DNA of 64,000 nt from Acinetobacter lwoffii (GCF_022967985.1 NZ_JALJVC010000013.1:34785-98784); one strand, 5' to 3'; shown: positions 38,837-48,059, counted from the first letter of the stretch. Program-made: numbers and translations. Notes: generated by a model not told the origin, from the sequence alone.

Positions 38837-39775
38837 ATGCTGGCATATATTATTCGACGGCTTTGGCAAATGATCCCGACCATGCTCGGGGTGATTTTGC
38901 TGATATTCCTGCTGTTTAACTGGGTGGGCGGAGACCCTGCCTATATTCTGGCCGGTAAAATGGCCAATGCGGAACAGATTGAGAACATCCGTCAGCAACT
39001 GGGTGTGGATCAACCGTATTACGTACAACTCTGGATCTTTATCAAGCAGATTTTAACCTTTGATTATGGGGTGAGCTGGAGTACCGGAGAATCGGTGGCA
39101 CAGATTATTACCACACGTTTGGGGCCGTCACTGACCATTCTGATTCCACTGACCATTCTGCAAACCATTATTTCTATCATTCTGGCTTTGGGGGTGGCTT
39201 CGGTTCGTGGTTCTTTGACAGATCGCATGATCATGATGCTGTGTACGATCGGTATGTCGATCAGTATTCTGGTGTACATCATTGTGTTCCAGTATTTCCT
39301 GGCTTATGAATTGAGCTGGTTCCCGGTACAGGGCTGGAGCGATAATTTCGCTGATAATCTTTTCAAATACGCCTTGCTACCTGTGCTGATTATGTTGGTG
39401 GTGAGTATTGCACCAACATTACGCCTGTATCGTAGTTTCGTACTGGATGAAGTTAATCAGGACTATGTACGTACTGCGCGTGCCAAAGGCTTGGGTGAAA
39501 ACCGTATCATGGGCGTGCATGTCCTGCGCAATGCCTCCATTCCGATTATTACCGATGTGATGGCAGGACTTCCGGCACTGCTGATCGGTGCTTTCCTGAT
39601 TGAGCGTTTTTTTGGTATTCCGGGAATTGGCCGTGAAGTCATTATTGCAGTAGAACGTTCCGATTTTCCGGTGATTAAAGCGATTACGGTCTATGTCGCT
39701 GCTGCGACCATGATATTCAACCTGATTGCCGATCTGATCTATAAATGGGTCGATCCGCGTGTACAGTTGAAGTAG
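38837..39775 (+). CDS. DppB/OppB-type peptide permease
   Basis: 312 residues, about six membrane helices. The N-terminal L-A-Y-I-I-R-R-L-W-Q-M-I-P and the EAA loop (Y-V-R-T-A-R-A-K-G-L-G-E-N-R-I-M) that docks on the ATPase are plain. It is the first of the two channel subunits, 12 bases after the peptidase and 7 bases before the second permease. Confidence 0.93.
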   Translation: MLAYIIRRLWQMIPTMLGVILLIFLLFNWVGGDPAYILAGKMANAEQIENIRQQLGVDQPYYVQLWIFIKQILTFDYGVSWSTGESVAQIITTRLGPSLTILIPLTILQTIISIILALGVASVRGSLTDRMIMMLCTIGMSISILVYIIVFQYFLAYELSWFPVQGWSDNFADNLFKYALLPVLIMLVVSIAPTLRLYRSFVLDEVNQDYVRTARAKGLGENRIMGVHVLRNASIPIITDVMAGLPALLIGAFLIERFFGIPGIGREVIIAVERSDFPVIKAITVYVAAATMIFNLIADLIYKWVDPRVQLK

Positions 39776-39782
39776 GTGAATT

Positions 39783-40934
39783 ATGCTGAGTGCGATATTT
39801 AAAAAAGAACAAGCGGCTGAAGCAGCACCTGAATCGGCTTCAACAGGATTATGGCAACTGGCCATGCGCCGTTTGAAACGTGACCGGATTGCCATGTTTT
39901 CCCTGTATGTGGTGCTGTTTTATCTGCTGCTGCTGGTACTGTCAATGAGCGGCCTGATTGCCAAAGACTGGAATAAAGAAGTAGCGGTCAGCTATGCACC
40001 ACCGAGTTTTATCAGTGTAGCGCCAGTTCCGGCTGGATCTGATACAGAGCAGGGCACGGAATCTGTGCCTTTACCGGTCAATCCATTTGATCCCTTAAAA
40101 GATGTCATTGCTGAATTGAATGCTGAAATTGCTGCTGAGCAGGGTGCAGGTGCAGGCATCGATTATTATGGAGTGGTCGATCCGCTGGCAGAAGACATGA
40201 AGGCTATTAATCAGGAACTCGATGGCCAGCTGATGGATGAAAGTGGTGAACTCAAGCAAAGTCTGGTTTTCGGCGCCGATAAATGGGGTCAGGATGTTTT
40301 ACAGAAAACCATCAAGGGGGCTGAAACCTCGATTCTGGTTGGACTAATCGCAGCCTTTGTCGCTGTACTGATTGGAACTGCACTGGGTGCAATAGCAGGT
40401 TACTTTGGTGGCTGGGTCGATGATGTCCTAAACTGGTTTTATAATATCTTTACCTCGATTCCCTATCTGTTGCTGGTTTTGGCGATTGCCGCAGTGTTAC
40501 AGCAGAAAGGTATTTTATCAATCATCCTGATTTTAGGTCTGACTGGCTGGACCGGGGTCTTCCGTTTGGTTCGTGCCGAATACATGAAACATACAGCACG
40601 TGAATATGTGCTGGCTGCCAAGGCGATTGGCGTGAGTAATATGCGTCGTATGTTTGTCCATATTTTTCCCAATGTCAGCCATATTGCCCTGGTACAGATG
40701 TCTATTCTGGTGGTGGCATTTATCAAGTCCGAAGTCATTTTGAGCTTCCTCGGTTTCGGTGTGCCTATCGGGGTAGTGTCATGGGGCAGTATGCTAAATG
40801 AAGCACAAAGCGAGCTGATTTTGGGTAAATGGTGGCAACTGGCGGCAGCCTCAATTGCCATGGCGGTATTGGTAACTGCTTTCTCGATGTTTACCGATGC
40901 ACTCCGTGATGCATTAGATCCAAAACTGAAATAG
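39783..40934 (+). CDS. DppC/OppC-type peptide permease with long periplasmic insert
   Basis: 383 residues, longer than the usual 300 or so. After membrane helix 1 (residues about 37-58) comes an extra, acidic Glu/Asp/Pro-rich stretch up to about residue 165, then the usual F-G-A-D-K-W-G-Q-D-V-L and five more helices with the EAA loop (Y-V-L-A-A-K-A-I-G-V-S-N-M-R-R). The insert faces the periplasm and might contact the binding proteins or the peptidase. E. coli YejE also has an enlarged loop here. Confidence 0.92.
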   Translation: MLSAIFKKEQAAEAAPESASTGLWQLAMRRLKRDRIAMFSLYVVLFYLLLLVLSMSGLIAKDWNKEVAVSYAPPSFISVAPVPAGSDTEQGTESVPLPVNPFDPLKDVIAELNAEIAAEQGAGAGIDYYGVVDPLAEDMKAINQELDGQLMDESGELKQSLVFGADKWGQDVLQKTIKGAETSILVGLIAAFVAVLIGTALGAIAGYFGGWVDDVLNWFYNIFTSIPYLLLVLAIAAVLQQKGILSIILILGLTGWTGVFRLVRAEYMKHTAREYVLAAKAIGVSNMRRMFVHIFPNVSHIALVQMSILVVAFIKSEVILSFLGFGVPIGVVSWGSMLNEAQSELILGKWWQLAAASIAMAVLVTAFSMFTDALRDALDPKLK

Positions 40935-40944
40935 GAGCGCAACG

Positions 40945-42681
40945 ATGTCTGAAATCAATCCAAGCACAGCACCTGCGCTACTTCGCGTAGAAAATCTGCG
41001 AGTCAGTTTTAAAGGTGAAAATAAAGAATATATTGAGACTGTAAAAGGGGTTTCTTTCGAGATTCCGGCCAATACCACAGTTGCACTGGTAGGCGAATCG
41101 GGAAGTGGCAAGTCGGTCACTTCCCTCGCCACTATGGGCCTGCTTCCGGCAGAAAGCGCACGTATTTCAGAAGATAGCCAGATCATCTTTGAAGGGAAAA
41201 ACCTGCTCAAGCTTAAAACCCGTGAAATGCGCAAGATGTGCGGCAAAGACATTGCCATGATTTTTCAGGAGCCAATGTCTTCGCTAAATCCGGTATTTAC
41301 GGTAGGCATGCAGATTGCAGAAATCCTGCAACTACATTTGGGCATGAATAAAAAACAGGCGCGGCAACGTACCCTGGAACTGCTCAAAGAAGTAGGGATC
41401 CCTGCGCCAGAAACTAAAATTGATGCCTATCCGGGGCAGCTTTCCGGTGGACAGCAGCAACGCGTCATGATTGCCATGGCCATTGCTTGTGAACCTAAAC
41501 TGTTGATTGCAGATGAACCGACCACAGCCCTGGATGTGACTATTCAAAAGCAGATTCTGGACTTGCTGGAATCGCTGCGTCAGCGTCGCCAGATGTCGAT
41601 GCTGTTTATTACCCATGATTTAGCATTGGTTGGTGAAATTGCCGATCAGGTTATTGTGATGCGCCATGGGGAAATCCGTGAACAGGGTCCGGTTCGGGAG
41701 GTGCTGGACCGGCCTCAGGACATGTATACCAAAGCCTTGTTGCACTGCCGCCCGCAACTCTCGCAACGTCCGCTACGTTTGCCGATGATTAGTGATTTTA
41801 TGAAACAGGATGGCTCAACCTGGCTGGAAGATATCCGCCTGAATACTCAGCTTCCGCAACGTTCACGTGGACTAAAAGGCGGAGAGGAAATTATTCTGGA
41901 TGTACGGGATCTGAAAAAATCTTTTTATAGTCGTAAAGGACTGTTTGGCAAAGATGAGTTTCAAGCAGTAAAAGGAGTTTCTTTTCAGCTGGCCAAAGGC
42001 AAGACCTTGGGGTTGGTCGGGGAGTCCGGTTCGGGTAAAACCACCATTGGCTTGTTGCTGATGCGTCTGCAAAAGGCTACGGGCGGTAAGGCACTGTTTC
42101 AGGGTCGGGACATTCTGGACATGTCGGAACAGGAATTTACCCAGTATCAACGTAAAATCCAGATCATTTTCCAGAATCCCTATGCTTCTCTGAATCCGCG
42201 CTTTACCGTAGGGCAAATCCTGATGGAACCGATGCAGATTCACAAGATTGGTCAGGATGATGCCGAACGCAAACAAATGGCTCTGGATTTGCTGGAACGG
42301 GTCAGCTTGCCTGCTCAGGCTTTTTATCGCTACCCGCATGAGTTTTCCGGTGGTCAGCGTCAGCGGATTGCAATCGCACGTTGCCTGACCTTAAAGCCTG
42401 AGATTTTGATCTGCGATGAATCGGTCTCGGCACTGGATGTCTCAGTACAGGCGCAGGTGCTGAATTTACTGCAAGATTTGCAGGATGAATTCGGACTCAG
42501 CTATATCTTTATTTCACATGATTTGTCGGTAGTGAAATATATTTCAGATCAGATCATGGTGCTGAATCATGGTGAATTGGTGGAAATCGCCAATTCAGAT
42601 GAATTGTATCAATCTCCACAGCATGAATATACCAAGCGTTTACTCGGTGCCATTCCGCAAGGGATTCCACAAAGTGCCTGA
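40945..42681 (+). CDS. Fused double ABC ATPase of the peptide importer (DppD-DppF type)
   Basis: 578 residues, two complete ABC domains in one chain. First domain: G-E-S-G-S-G-K-S, signature L-S-G-G-Q-Q-Q-R, Walker B L-L-I-A-D-E-P. Second: G-E-S-G-S-G-K-T, F-S-G-G-Q-R-Q-R, I-L-I-C-D-E-S. In the second Walker B region the usual proline after the catalytic glutamate is serine. The layout resembles YejF and GsiA. It powers the two permeases upstream and closes the operon. Confidence 0.94.
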   Translation: MSEINPSTAPALLRVENLRVSFKGENKEYIETVKGVSFEIPANTTVALVGESGSGKSVTSLATMGLLPAESARISEDSQIIFEGKNLLKLKTREMRKMCGKDIAMIFQEPMSSLNPVFTVGMQIAEILQLHLGMNKKQARQRTLELLKEVGIPAPETKIDAYPGQLSGGQQQRVMIAMAIACEPKLLIADEPTTALDVTIQKQILDLLESLRQRRQMSMLFITHDLALVGEIADQVIVMRHGEIREQGPVREVLDRPQDMYTKALLHCRPQLSQRPLRLPMISDFMKQDGSTWLEDIRLNTQLPQRSRGLKGGEEIILDVRDLKKSFYSRKGLFGKDEFQAVKGVSFQLAKGKTLGLVGESGSGKTTIGLLLMRLQKATGGKALFQGRDILDMSEQEFTQYQRKIQIIFQNPYASLNPRFTVGQILMEPMQIHKIGQDDAERKQMALDLLERVSLPAQAFYRYPHEFSGGQRQRIAIARCLTLKPEILICDESVSALDVSVQAQVLNLLQDLQDEFGLSYIFISHDLSVVKYISDQIMVLNHGELVEIANSDELYQSPQHEYTKRLLGAIPQGIPQSA

Positions 42682-42699
42682 TGCATAAGGCATAAAAAA

Positions 42700-42727
42700 A
42701 GTCAGGCAATGTGCCTGACTTTTTTTA
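42700..42727. terminator. Bidirectional terminator between the peptide operon and rluB
   Basis: AGTCAGGCA (42700-42708), loop ATG, TGCCTGACT (42712-42720), with A-run before and T-run after. It serves both convergent units. Confidence 0.92.
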
Positions 42728-42737
42728 TTTATCTTAA

Positions 42738-43790
42738 TTAAAACTTTTTAAAGCCTTTGTTGATACCGTATGGACGACGCGGCGCATTTTCATCACGCTC
42801 TTCACGACGACCAAAGCCTTGATCCGGACGGTTTTCACGACGCACAAACTGAGTGCCATTCTGGTTTTCAGCTCTGTCACGACGACCATAAGCATTGTCA
42901 TCACGACGCTCACGGCCAGTATTATTTTGTGGTTGCTCATCACTGTCACGACGTTGCTGACGCAAGAAACCGCCACGGCGTGCAGCCATCGGCTTGTCCT
43001 GCATACGTTCATTACGGCGTTTCGCCATACCAAACAAACCAGTGCCTTGACGTGGTTTCAATTCCACAGCTTTGGTCAGGTTGTCGATATCGTTTTTATC
43101 CAGTTCAATCCAGCGACCGGTACGCAGTTCGCGTGGCAAAATCACAGTACCATAACGGGTACGCAGTAGACGGCTGACTTTCAGGCCTTGTGATTCAAAG
43201 ATACGACGTACTTCACGGTTACGACCTTCTTTTACTACCACCTGGAACCAACGGTTGATCCCGTCACCACCGAGTTCAGAGAAAGATTCGAATTTTGCCG
43301 GACCATCGTCTAGCACCACTCCTTTGAGCATGTTGTTACGAATTTGTGGTGTAACTTCACCCATGACACGAACTGCATATTCACGTTCGATTTCATTCGA
43401 TGGGTGCATCAAGCGGTTGGCAAGTTCACCATCATTTGTGAACAGTAGCAGACCGGTCGAGTTAATATCCAGACGACCCACCATTACCCAGCGATCGCCC
43501 GGAATAGCAGGCAGCTGCTCAAACACGGTCGGACGGTTTTCAGGATCGCTACGTGAGCAGATCTCGCCTTCAGGCTTGTAATAGATAATGACACGACGAC
43601 GGATTTCGTCTTCAATCTGGAAGGCAACTTTACGACCATCGATGCGAAGCTCATCACCTGGTTCGATTCGTTCACCCACTTGGGCAATTTGCCCGTTGAC
43701 ACTTACACGACCCGCGGCAATGACTTCTTCCATATAACGGCGAGAACCCAAACCAACGCGTGCAAGCACCTTTTGCAACTTTTCACTCAT
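42738..43790 (-). CDS. rluB: RluB, 23S rRNA pseudouridine synthase
   Basis: 350 residues. An N-terminal S4 domain (K-V-L-A-R-V-G-L-G-S-R-R) is followed by an RsuA-family catalytic domain with aspartate D108 in G-R-L-D-I-N-S-T-G-L-L. The last 100 or so residues are a low-complexity Arg/Asp/Asn/Gly-rich tail, probably disordered and RNA-binding. RluB modifies U2605 in E. coli 23S rRNA. It is the last gene of scpA-scpB-rluB, an order found in many bacteria. Confidence 0.93.
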   Translation of the reverse strand: MSEKLQKVLARVGLGSRRYMEEVIAAGRVSVNGQIAQVGERIEPGDELRIDGRKVAFQIEDEIRRRVIIYYKPEGEICSRSDPENRPTVFEQLPAIPGDRWVMVGRLDINSTGLLLFTNDGELANRLMHPSNEIEREYAVRVMGEVTPQIRNNMLKGVVLDDGPAKFESFSELGGDGINRWFQVVVKEGRNREVRRIFESQGLKVSRLLRTRYGTVILPRELRTGRWIELDKNDIDNLTKAVELKPRQGTGLFGMAKRRNERMQDKPMAARRGGFLRQQRRDSDEQPQNNTGRERRDDNAYGRRDRAENQNGTQFVRRENRPDQGFGRREERDENAPRRPYGINKGFKKF

Positions 43791-43831
43791 GACAGCATAA
43801 CCTTAGAAATAATTATCAACAGTTCACCTAT

Positions 43832-44422
43832 TTATGACTTCGGTGCATTCGCATCGAGGGCCATAAAAGCTTCCTTGGCATCCTGCAGGGGAGGCAATTG
43901 GCCCAAACTATTCAGGCCAAACGCATTTAAAAATTGTGGCGTTGTCATTAACAACGCAGGTCTTCCAGGGAGTTCACGAAATCCAGACTCTTTAATCCAG
44001 TTCCAGTCAAACAGCGTACGCAAGTTTTGACTGTTATTCGTGACACCACGAATTTGTTCAATATCCGCTCGGGTCACTGGCTGGTGATAAGCAATCACCG
44101 CAAGCGTCTCTAGTAATGAAGGCGACAAGCGAGCCGGTCGCTCAGGCCAGGTCTGTGCAATAATATTACGATATTTTGCACGCACTTGAAAACGATAACC
44201 TTGTGCTGTTTCAATCAGTTCGATCGAACGGCCATGCATCAGCATGGAAAGTTGTTGTAAATACTGACGTAATTCCTGCTTGCTATAGCGATCCTGAAAA
44301 GCTTCTTTCAGACGAGCCAATGAAACCGCGGAGTCGCTGGCAAAAATAATGGCTTCAAGCTGCATCAATACTTCATGCAGATTATCTTCTGCAGATAACA
44401 GCGTATTTTGATCGAGTGTCAT
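43832..44422 (-). CDS. scpB: ScpB, segregation and condensation protein B
   Basis: 196 residues with two winged-helix domains; the family segment L-E-T-L-A-V-I-A-Y-H-Q-P-V-T-R-A-D-I-E is present. It binds ScpA and helps close the SMC ring encoded at 18572. It overlaps scpA by 4 bases (ATGA), and AAGGAGCC precedes the start. Confidence 0.94.
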   Translation of the reverse strand: MTLDQNTLLSAEDNLHEVLMQLEAIIFASDSAVSLARLKEAFQDRYSKQELRQYLQQLSMLMHGRSIELIETAQGYRFQVRAKYRNIIAQTWPERPARLSPSLLETLAVIAYHQPVTRADIEQIRGVTNNSQNLRTLFDWNWIKESGFRELPGRPALLMTTPQFLNAFGLNSLGQLPPLQDAKEAFMALDANAPKS

Positions 44423-45213
44423 TGACTGGCTCCTTGAATTGCGAGCGGGGCTTCAATACCTGTAGCAATAATCTGAATTTTTTGTTGTCGGGTCAGTTCC
44501 AGCACCGCCATAAAGGTTACCACCATACCCATACGGCCTTGGCTCGGTTTTAACAAGTCCTTAAAGCTGAGTATTGCGCCAGTTTCAATACAACTTTCAA
44601 TATAGGCAATACGTTCTTCCAGCAGTACCGGTTCCTGTTGCACCTGATGAATCACGGGTTCAGGACGATTAAATATACAAAGCAAGGCATCACGCAATAA
44701 ATCGCTTGAATAGCCTTCATTCGGCTGCTGGATTTCGCCCAAACTGACGTTGGTGGTGAAAGTGTCACGTTCCAGAATCGGCATCTGGCCCAGACGTTCT
44801 GCTGCCTGTTTAATTCTTAAATAATTTTCTAAACGGTCAATCAGTTCTTGTTTTGGATCCTGTTCAATCGCAGTCAGGCTTTTCGGTTTCGGCAAAAGCA
44901 AACGTGATTTCAGATCTGCCAGTAAGGCCGCCATCACCATATAGTCGGCCGTCAGCTCGATGTTCAGGGATTTCATCGCGTCCATATAAGACAAATACTG
45001 CGCTGCAATCGGCGCGATATCGACCTGTAACAGATCAAAACCGTTTTTTTGAATCAGGTAAATTAAAAAGTCGAGTGGGCCTTCAAAATGTTCTAATAAG
45101 ATTTCAAATGCCGCTGGAGGAATGTACAGATCCTCTGGAATTGTATCCTGCCATTCATCCAGAACCCGAATGTGCGGAGCAGATTCCATAGTGTTATGGA
45201 TAATTTGAGTCAT
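44419..45213 (-). CDS. scpA: ScpA, kleisin of the SMC complex
   Basis: 264 residues. The N-terminal F-E-G-P-L-D-F-L-I-Y-L-I-Q-K-N motif and the D-Y-M-V-M-A-A-L-L-A-D-L-K-S-R-L-L-L-P helix identify the kleisin; the C-terminal winged helix binds the SMC head. The start at 45213 has no clear ribosome site, and the ATG at 45189 would also work. Stop and scpB start overlap. Confidence 0.93.
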   Translation of the reverse strand: MTQIIHNTMESAPHIRVLDEWQDTIPEDLYIPPAAFEILLEHFEGPLDFLIYLIQKNGFDLLQVDIAPIAAQYLSYMDAMKSLNIELTADYMVMAALLADLKSRLLLPKPKSLTAIEQDPKQELIDRLENYLRIKQAAERLGQMPILERDTFTTNVSLGEIQQPNEGYSSDLLRDALLCIFNRPEPVIHQVQQEPVLLEERIAYIESCIETGAILSFKDLLKPSQGRMGMVVTFMAVLELTRQQKIQIIATGIEAPLAIQGASQ

Positions 45214-45716
45214 TACAATTATAGGCCACGCGAATTTTCAAAGGCATGCAAAGGCTTGATTTTCGGTATCTGATCGAAAGAAAAGCACAGGATTAAGCGT
45301 TGTCATTGTACTGGAAAAGTAACTTTAAATAAATTAAATAAGCCGTCAAAGCCATAAAAACTTAAAAAAATAATGGAATTTATCTGCGATTTTAAAATAG
45401 CACAAAGGAAAATGGCAGAATCGGGCGGGAAATGCAGCGGTGATTTTCATGCTAAATTGGCTCTCATAATTAAGCTTATCTGGTAGATGATGCCAGTTGA
45501 TTCACTTCAAAACTCGATCAATACAGTGATTCTCCTCAAAAGAGTAAATAAGCTAGCTGGCAGATATCGAATGATTTTTAAACGGATTTCCCATTAAAAA
45601 ACATAAAATTAATAAGTATTAATAAACTATTTCCCTGTAATTTTTGGTCAAAAATACCGCTATACTCTCGAAAAATAGTCAAGAATCACAAAAATCAATA
45701 AAAAGGTGAAGAAAGC
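45214..45716. other. 503-base A/T-rich divergent spacer
   Basis: It lies between scpA and the small gene at 45717. No frame with a ribosome site, no tRNA and no strong hairpin was found. TATACT at 45661-45666 could be a -10 for the plus-strand gene, but no matching -35 is clear. Confidence 0.4.
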
Positions 45717-46196
45717 ATGCCACTTATTCTGGTTGTTATTGGGATGATCGCATTCGGGGGATTTTGGGCTTATCCCAAATATCAGATTATGCAGCTTGAA
45801 GATGAAGCACGCACAGGACTGAAATCAGGCGGATTTTCAGCTTTTGCGGAACAGGCCCGACCTGTCATGCAGGCCATGAAAATGGATTTTAGTGTGCTGG
45901 ACCAATATCCCAATATTCGTTTTTACATGCGGCATATGGCTTATGAGGGCGACCAGCTGGATGAGCGAATTAAACTGGATATGCAAGCCATGTCTTGTGA
46001 GTCGATCAATTCCTTTAAAGTCATGGAACCCAAAGCACGTACGGCGATGCTGAATGTACTGGAAGAAGATCAGATTGTTTTTCATGTGTATCTGAAAAAT
46101 AAACTGGGTGAAGAGCTCATGCATCATGAACAGAAGCTATCGCAATGTCCAAATTTCATTGCGGTTCGTCATTATGAACGTAGTTCAGATTCCTAA
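45717..46196 (+). CDS. Small membrane-anchored protein of unknown function
   Basis: 159 residues that I do not recognise. The N-terminus is hydrophobic (L-I-L-V-V-I-G-M-I-A-F-G-G-F-W-A) and looks like an uncleaved anchor or signal sequence. The rest is soluble, with two cysteines (in M-S-C-E-S and S-Q-C-P-N) that could form a disulfide. AAAAGGTGAAG precedes the ATG at a good distance and codon use looks normal, so it is a real gene. Isolated: scpA diverges from it and the next gene converges. Confidence 0.7.
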   Translation: MPLILVVIGMIAFGGFWAYPKYQIMQLEDEARTGLKSGGFSAFAEQARPVMQAMKMDFSVLDQYPNIRFYMRHMAYEGDQLDERIKLDMQAMSCESINSFKVMEPKARTAMLNVLEEDQIVFHVYLKNKLGEELMHHEQKLSQCPNFIAVRHYERSSDS

Positions 46197-46277
46197 ACTG
46201 TCTTTGCCAGCCACTGCATATCTGCCGAATTGAAAAGAATAGAACTGCAACCTCTCACCCTATGCTGTTTTAGATTT

Positions 46278-46562
46278 TCATGGTGAGGAATGGCTGTATT
46301 CCTTGGTCGCAAATTCAATGATACGTTGGCAAGTTTCTGCCAGGCATACATTTTGGTTTGAATAGATCTGCAACAACTGTCTCGCTACAGCCAACGTCAG
46401 GAAAAATTGGTACTCAGTATGATCAATATTTACAGTGGGATGGGAAGGAAAATGTGCTTCGACCATGACTGCCTTGGATTGCAGTGTCCAAGGCAGTTCT
46501 GCATAGATTAAATCCTGTGCAGAAAATTCATGCTGATTTAGCAGGAGATAAAATAAATCCAT
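46278..46562 (-). CDS. Small protein of unknown function
   Basis: 94 residues, no recognised domain. It is a mostly helical-looking, mildly acidic protein with scattered histidines (H-F-P-S-H-P and N-I-D-H-T-E-Y). The start is supported by GGGGAG about 10 bases upstream. It lies 45 bases downstream of yciO on the same strand and may be co-transcribed with it. Confidence 0.6.
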   Translation of the reverse strand: MDLFYLLLNQHEFSAQDLIYAELPWTLQSKAVMVEAHFPSHPTVNIDHTEYQFFLTLAVARQLLQIYSNQNVCLAETCQRIIEFATKEYSHSSP

Positions 46563-46607
46563 TCATTTTGACTCCCCGAATGTTTGTAGGAATTTCTCAA
46601 GCGTCGT

Positions 46608-47225
46608 TTATTCAAAGGCGCTGACATCTCCCATACCACGACGAATCACTTCTGGATGATCACCAGATAAATCTACAATAGAGGTCGTGCTCAACGTGCC
46701 TAAACCACTATCTACAAAAACATCAATGCGTTTGCCCAGCTGCATTTCAATATCATAAGGATCATCGAGTGGGTCAGTCTGACCCGGTAAAATCAGGGTA
46801 GAGGTCAACAGCGGTTCACCGAGTTCTTTCAGTAACATTTGACACACCGGATTATTTGGAATGCGCAGACCAATGGTTTTTTTCTTGGGGTGCATCAACC
46901 GACGCGGGACTTCGCTGGTCGCAGGTAAAATAAAGGTCGTAATAGCCGGTGTATTATTTTTCAGCAAACGGTACATGGCATTGTCCACCTTGGCATAAGT
47001 GGCAATATCGGACAAATCACAGCACAGAATCGCATATTGATGCTTTGGGCCCAGACCACGAATTTGCGCAATCCGCTCCATGGCACTCTTGTTCCCAATC
47101 TGGCAACCAATCGCATAGGCCGCATCAGTGGGATAGACCACCACCTCACCCGCACGGATACGTTCCACTGCCTGACTGATTAAGCGGGGTTGCGGATTGT
47201 CTGGGTGTACGCGTAAATGCAGCAT
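46608..47225 (-). CDS. yciO: YciO/TsaC/Sua5-family protein
   Basis: 205 residues. The YrdC-fold motif V-V-Y-P-T-D-A-A-Y-A-I-G-C follows R-V-H-P-D-N-P-Q, and N-N-T-P-A-I-T-T-F-I-L-P plus K-T-I-G-L-R-I-P complete the family pattern. It resembles E. coli YciO more than TsaC, the t6A enzyme, so a direct tRNA role is uncertain. I start at the ATG at 47225, 8 bases after TTGGAG; the longer frame to 47276 has no ribosome site or homologous residues. Confidence 0.88.
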   Translation of the reverse strand: MLHLRVHPDNPQPRLISQAVERIRAGEVVVYPTDAAYAIGCQIGNKSAMERIAQIRGLGPKHQYAILCCDLSDIATYAKVDNAMYRLLKNNTPAITTFILPATSEVPRRLMHPKKKTIGLRIPNNPVCQMLLKELGEPLLTSTLILPGQTDPLDDPYDIEMQLGKRIDVFVDSGLGTLSTTSIVDLSGDHPEVIRRGMGDVSAFE

Positions 47226-47312
47226 AGAGACTACTCCAAGCTTGGGCTGATGGCTTATTATGTGGCGCTCAGGCAAGATCTGGCAATCATAAAAAAGGTA
47301 GATTTGTGTAAT

Positions 47313-47975
47313 TTAATCAAGCATTTCACGTATAAATTCATCAGATTGTAAACTTTTGCCACCTCTAATGCAGATACAGATACATTGGATAAAGCGCGCT
47401 GCATCACATGGAAGTTTGGCTGTACCATTAAAATAAGCCTGTACTTGAGCGTAGACATTATCTTTAAAGCTGGCACCATCACCGCCGTCGCCAGTCAGGT
47501 TATCCAAAGAAACCCGAAATTTACGGCCAAAAGCCTGGGCAAACATCCACTCAATTGCCTGTGGCTTGATTTCCACCTGTTCAAATAAAGCCTGCTGTTC
47601 ACGGGTCCGCCCATCCGGGGCATACCAGTAACCCAGATCAGGCAGCAGGCGGCGTTTGTCTCCGGCAATGGTCCAGTGGCTGATTTCATGCAAAGCGCTA
47701 TTAAAGAAACCATGGGCAAACTGGATCCGGGCAGGACTGTTTGTACTTGCAGGGAAATATTCTGGTTCAAATTCGCCACGCATTAAAGTGACATTTAAAT
47801 GGGAAAACCAGTGATTAAAGTGTAAGATGAGCCAGTCCACCTGCTGCGCTTCTGACGATAAATTCGCCCATGGCGAGAGTTGCACTTGTTGTGTTGAACT
47901 GTCAGAATCAAGGCTTGGAATTGTGCTAACGAGTGATGAAACATTCACTTCTGTTTGCGGCTGCAACAGATGCAT
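47313..47975 (-). CDS. epmC: EpmC, elongation factor P hydroxylase
   Basis: About 220 residues. The iron-binding H-E-I-S-H-W near the middle, F-A-H-G-F-F-N-S-A-L, L-G-Y-W-Y-A-P-D-G-R and V-E-I-K-P-Q-A-I-E-W match EpmC (YfcM). It hydroxylates the beta-lysylated lysine of EF-P. About 40 extra N-terminal residues are not conserved. I use the ATG at 47975; a TTG at 48014 is possible. The partners EpmA and EpmB are not in this window. Confidence 0.87.
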   Translation of the reverse strand: MHLLQPQTEVNVSSLVSTIPSLDSDSSTQQVQLSPWANLSSEAQQVDWLILHFNHWFSHLNVTLMRGEFEPEYFPASTNSPARIQFAHGFFNSALHEISHWTIAGDKRRLLPDLGYWYAPDGRTREQQALFEQVEIKPQAIEWMFAQAFGRKFRVSLDNLTGDGGDGASFKDNVYAQVQAYFNGTAKLPCDAARFIQCICICIRGGKSLQSDEFIREMLD

Positions 47976-48030
47976 GACTTGAGTTACCCAAATGGTCTGT
48001 CGAAATAAGTACAAAATTGTATCTTAATCT

Positions 48031-48059
48031 TTGACAGAGTACTGATGAATTTGTAGAAT
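48031..48059 (+). promoter_or_regulatory. Sigma-70 promoter of yceD
   Basis: -35 TTGACA (48031-48036, perfect), 17-base spacer, -10 TAGAAT (48054-48059). The predicted start near 48066 leaves only about 7 bases before the ATG at 48073, and no ribosome site is seen. Confidence 0.75.

Noticed and set aside
46254..46294. CTCACC/GGTGAG pairing between convergent small genes as terminator
   Set aside because: Six pairs with a loop over 20 bases and no T-run, partly inside the coding sequence.
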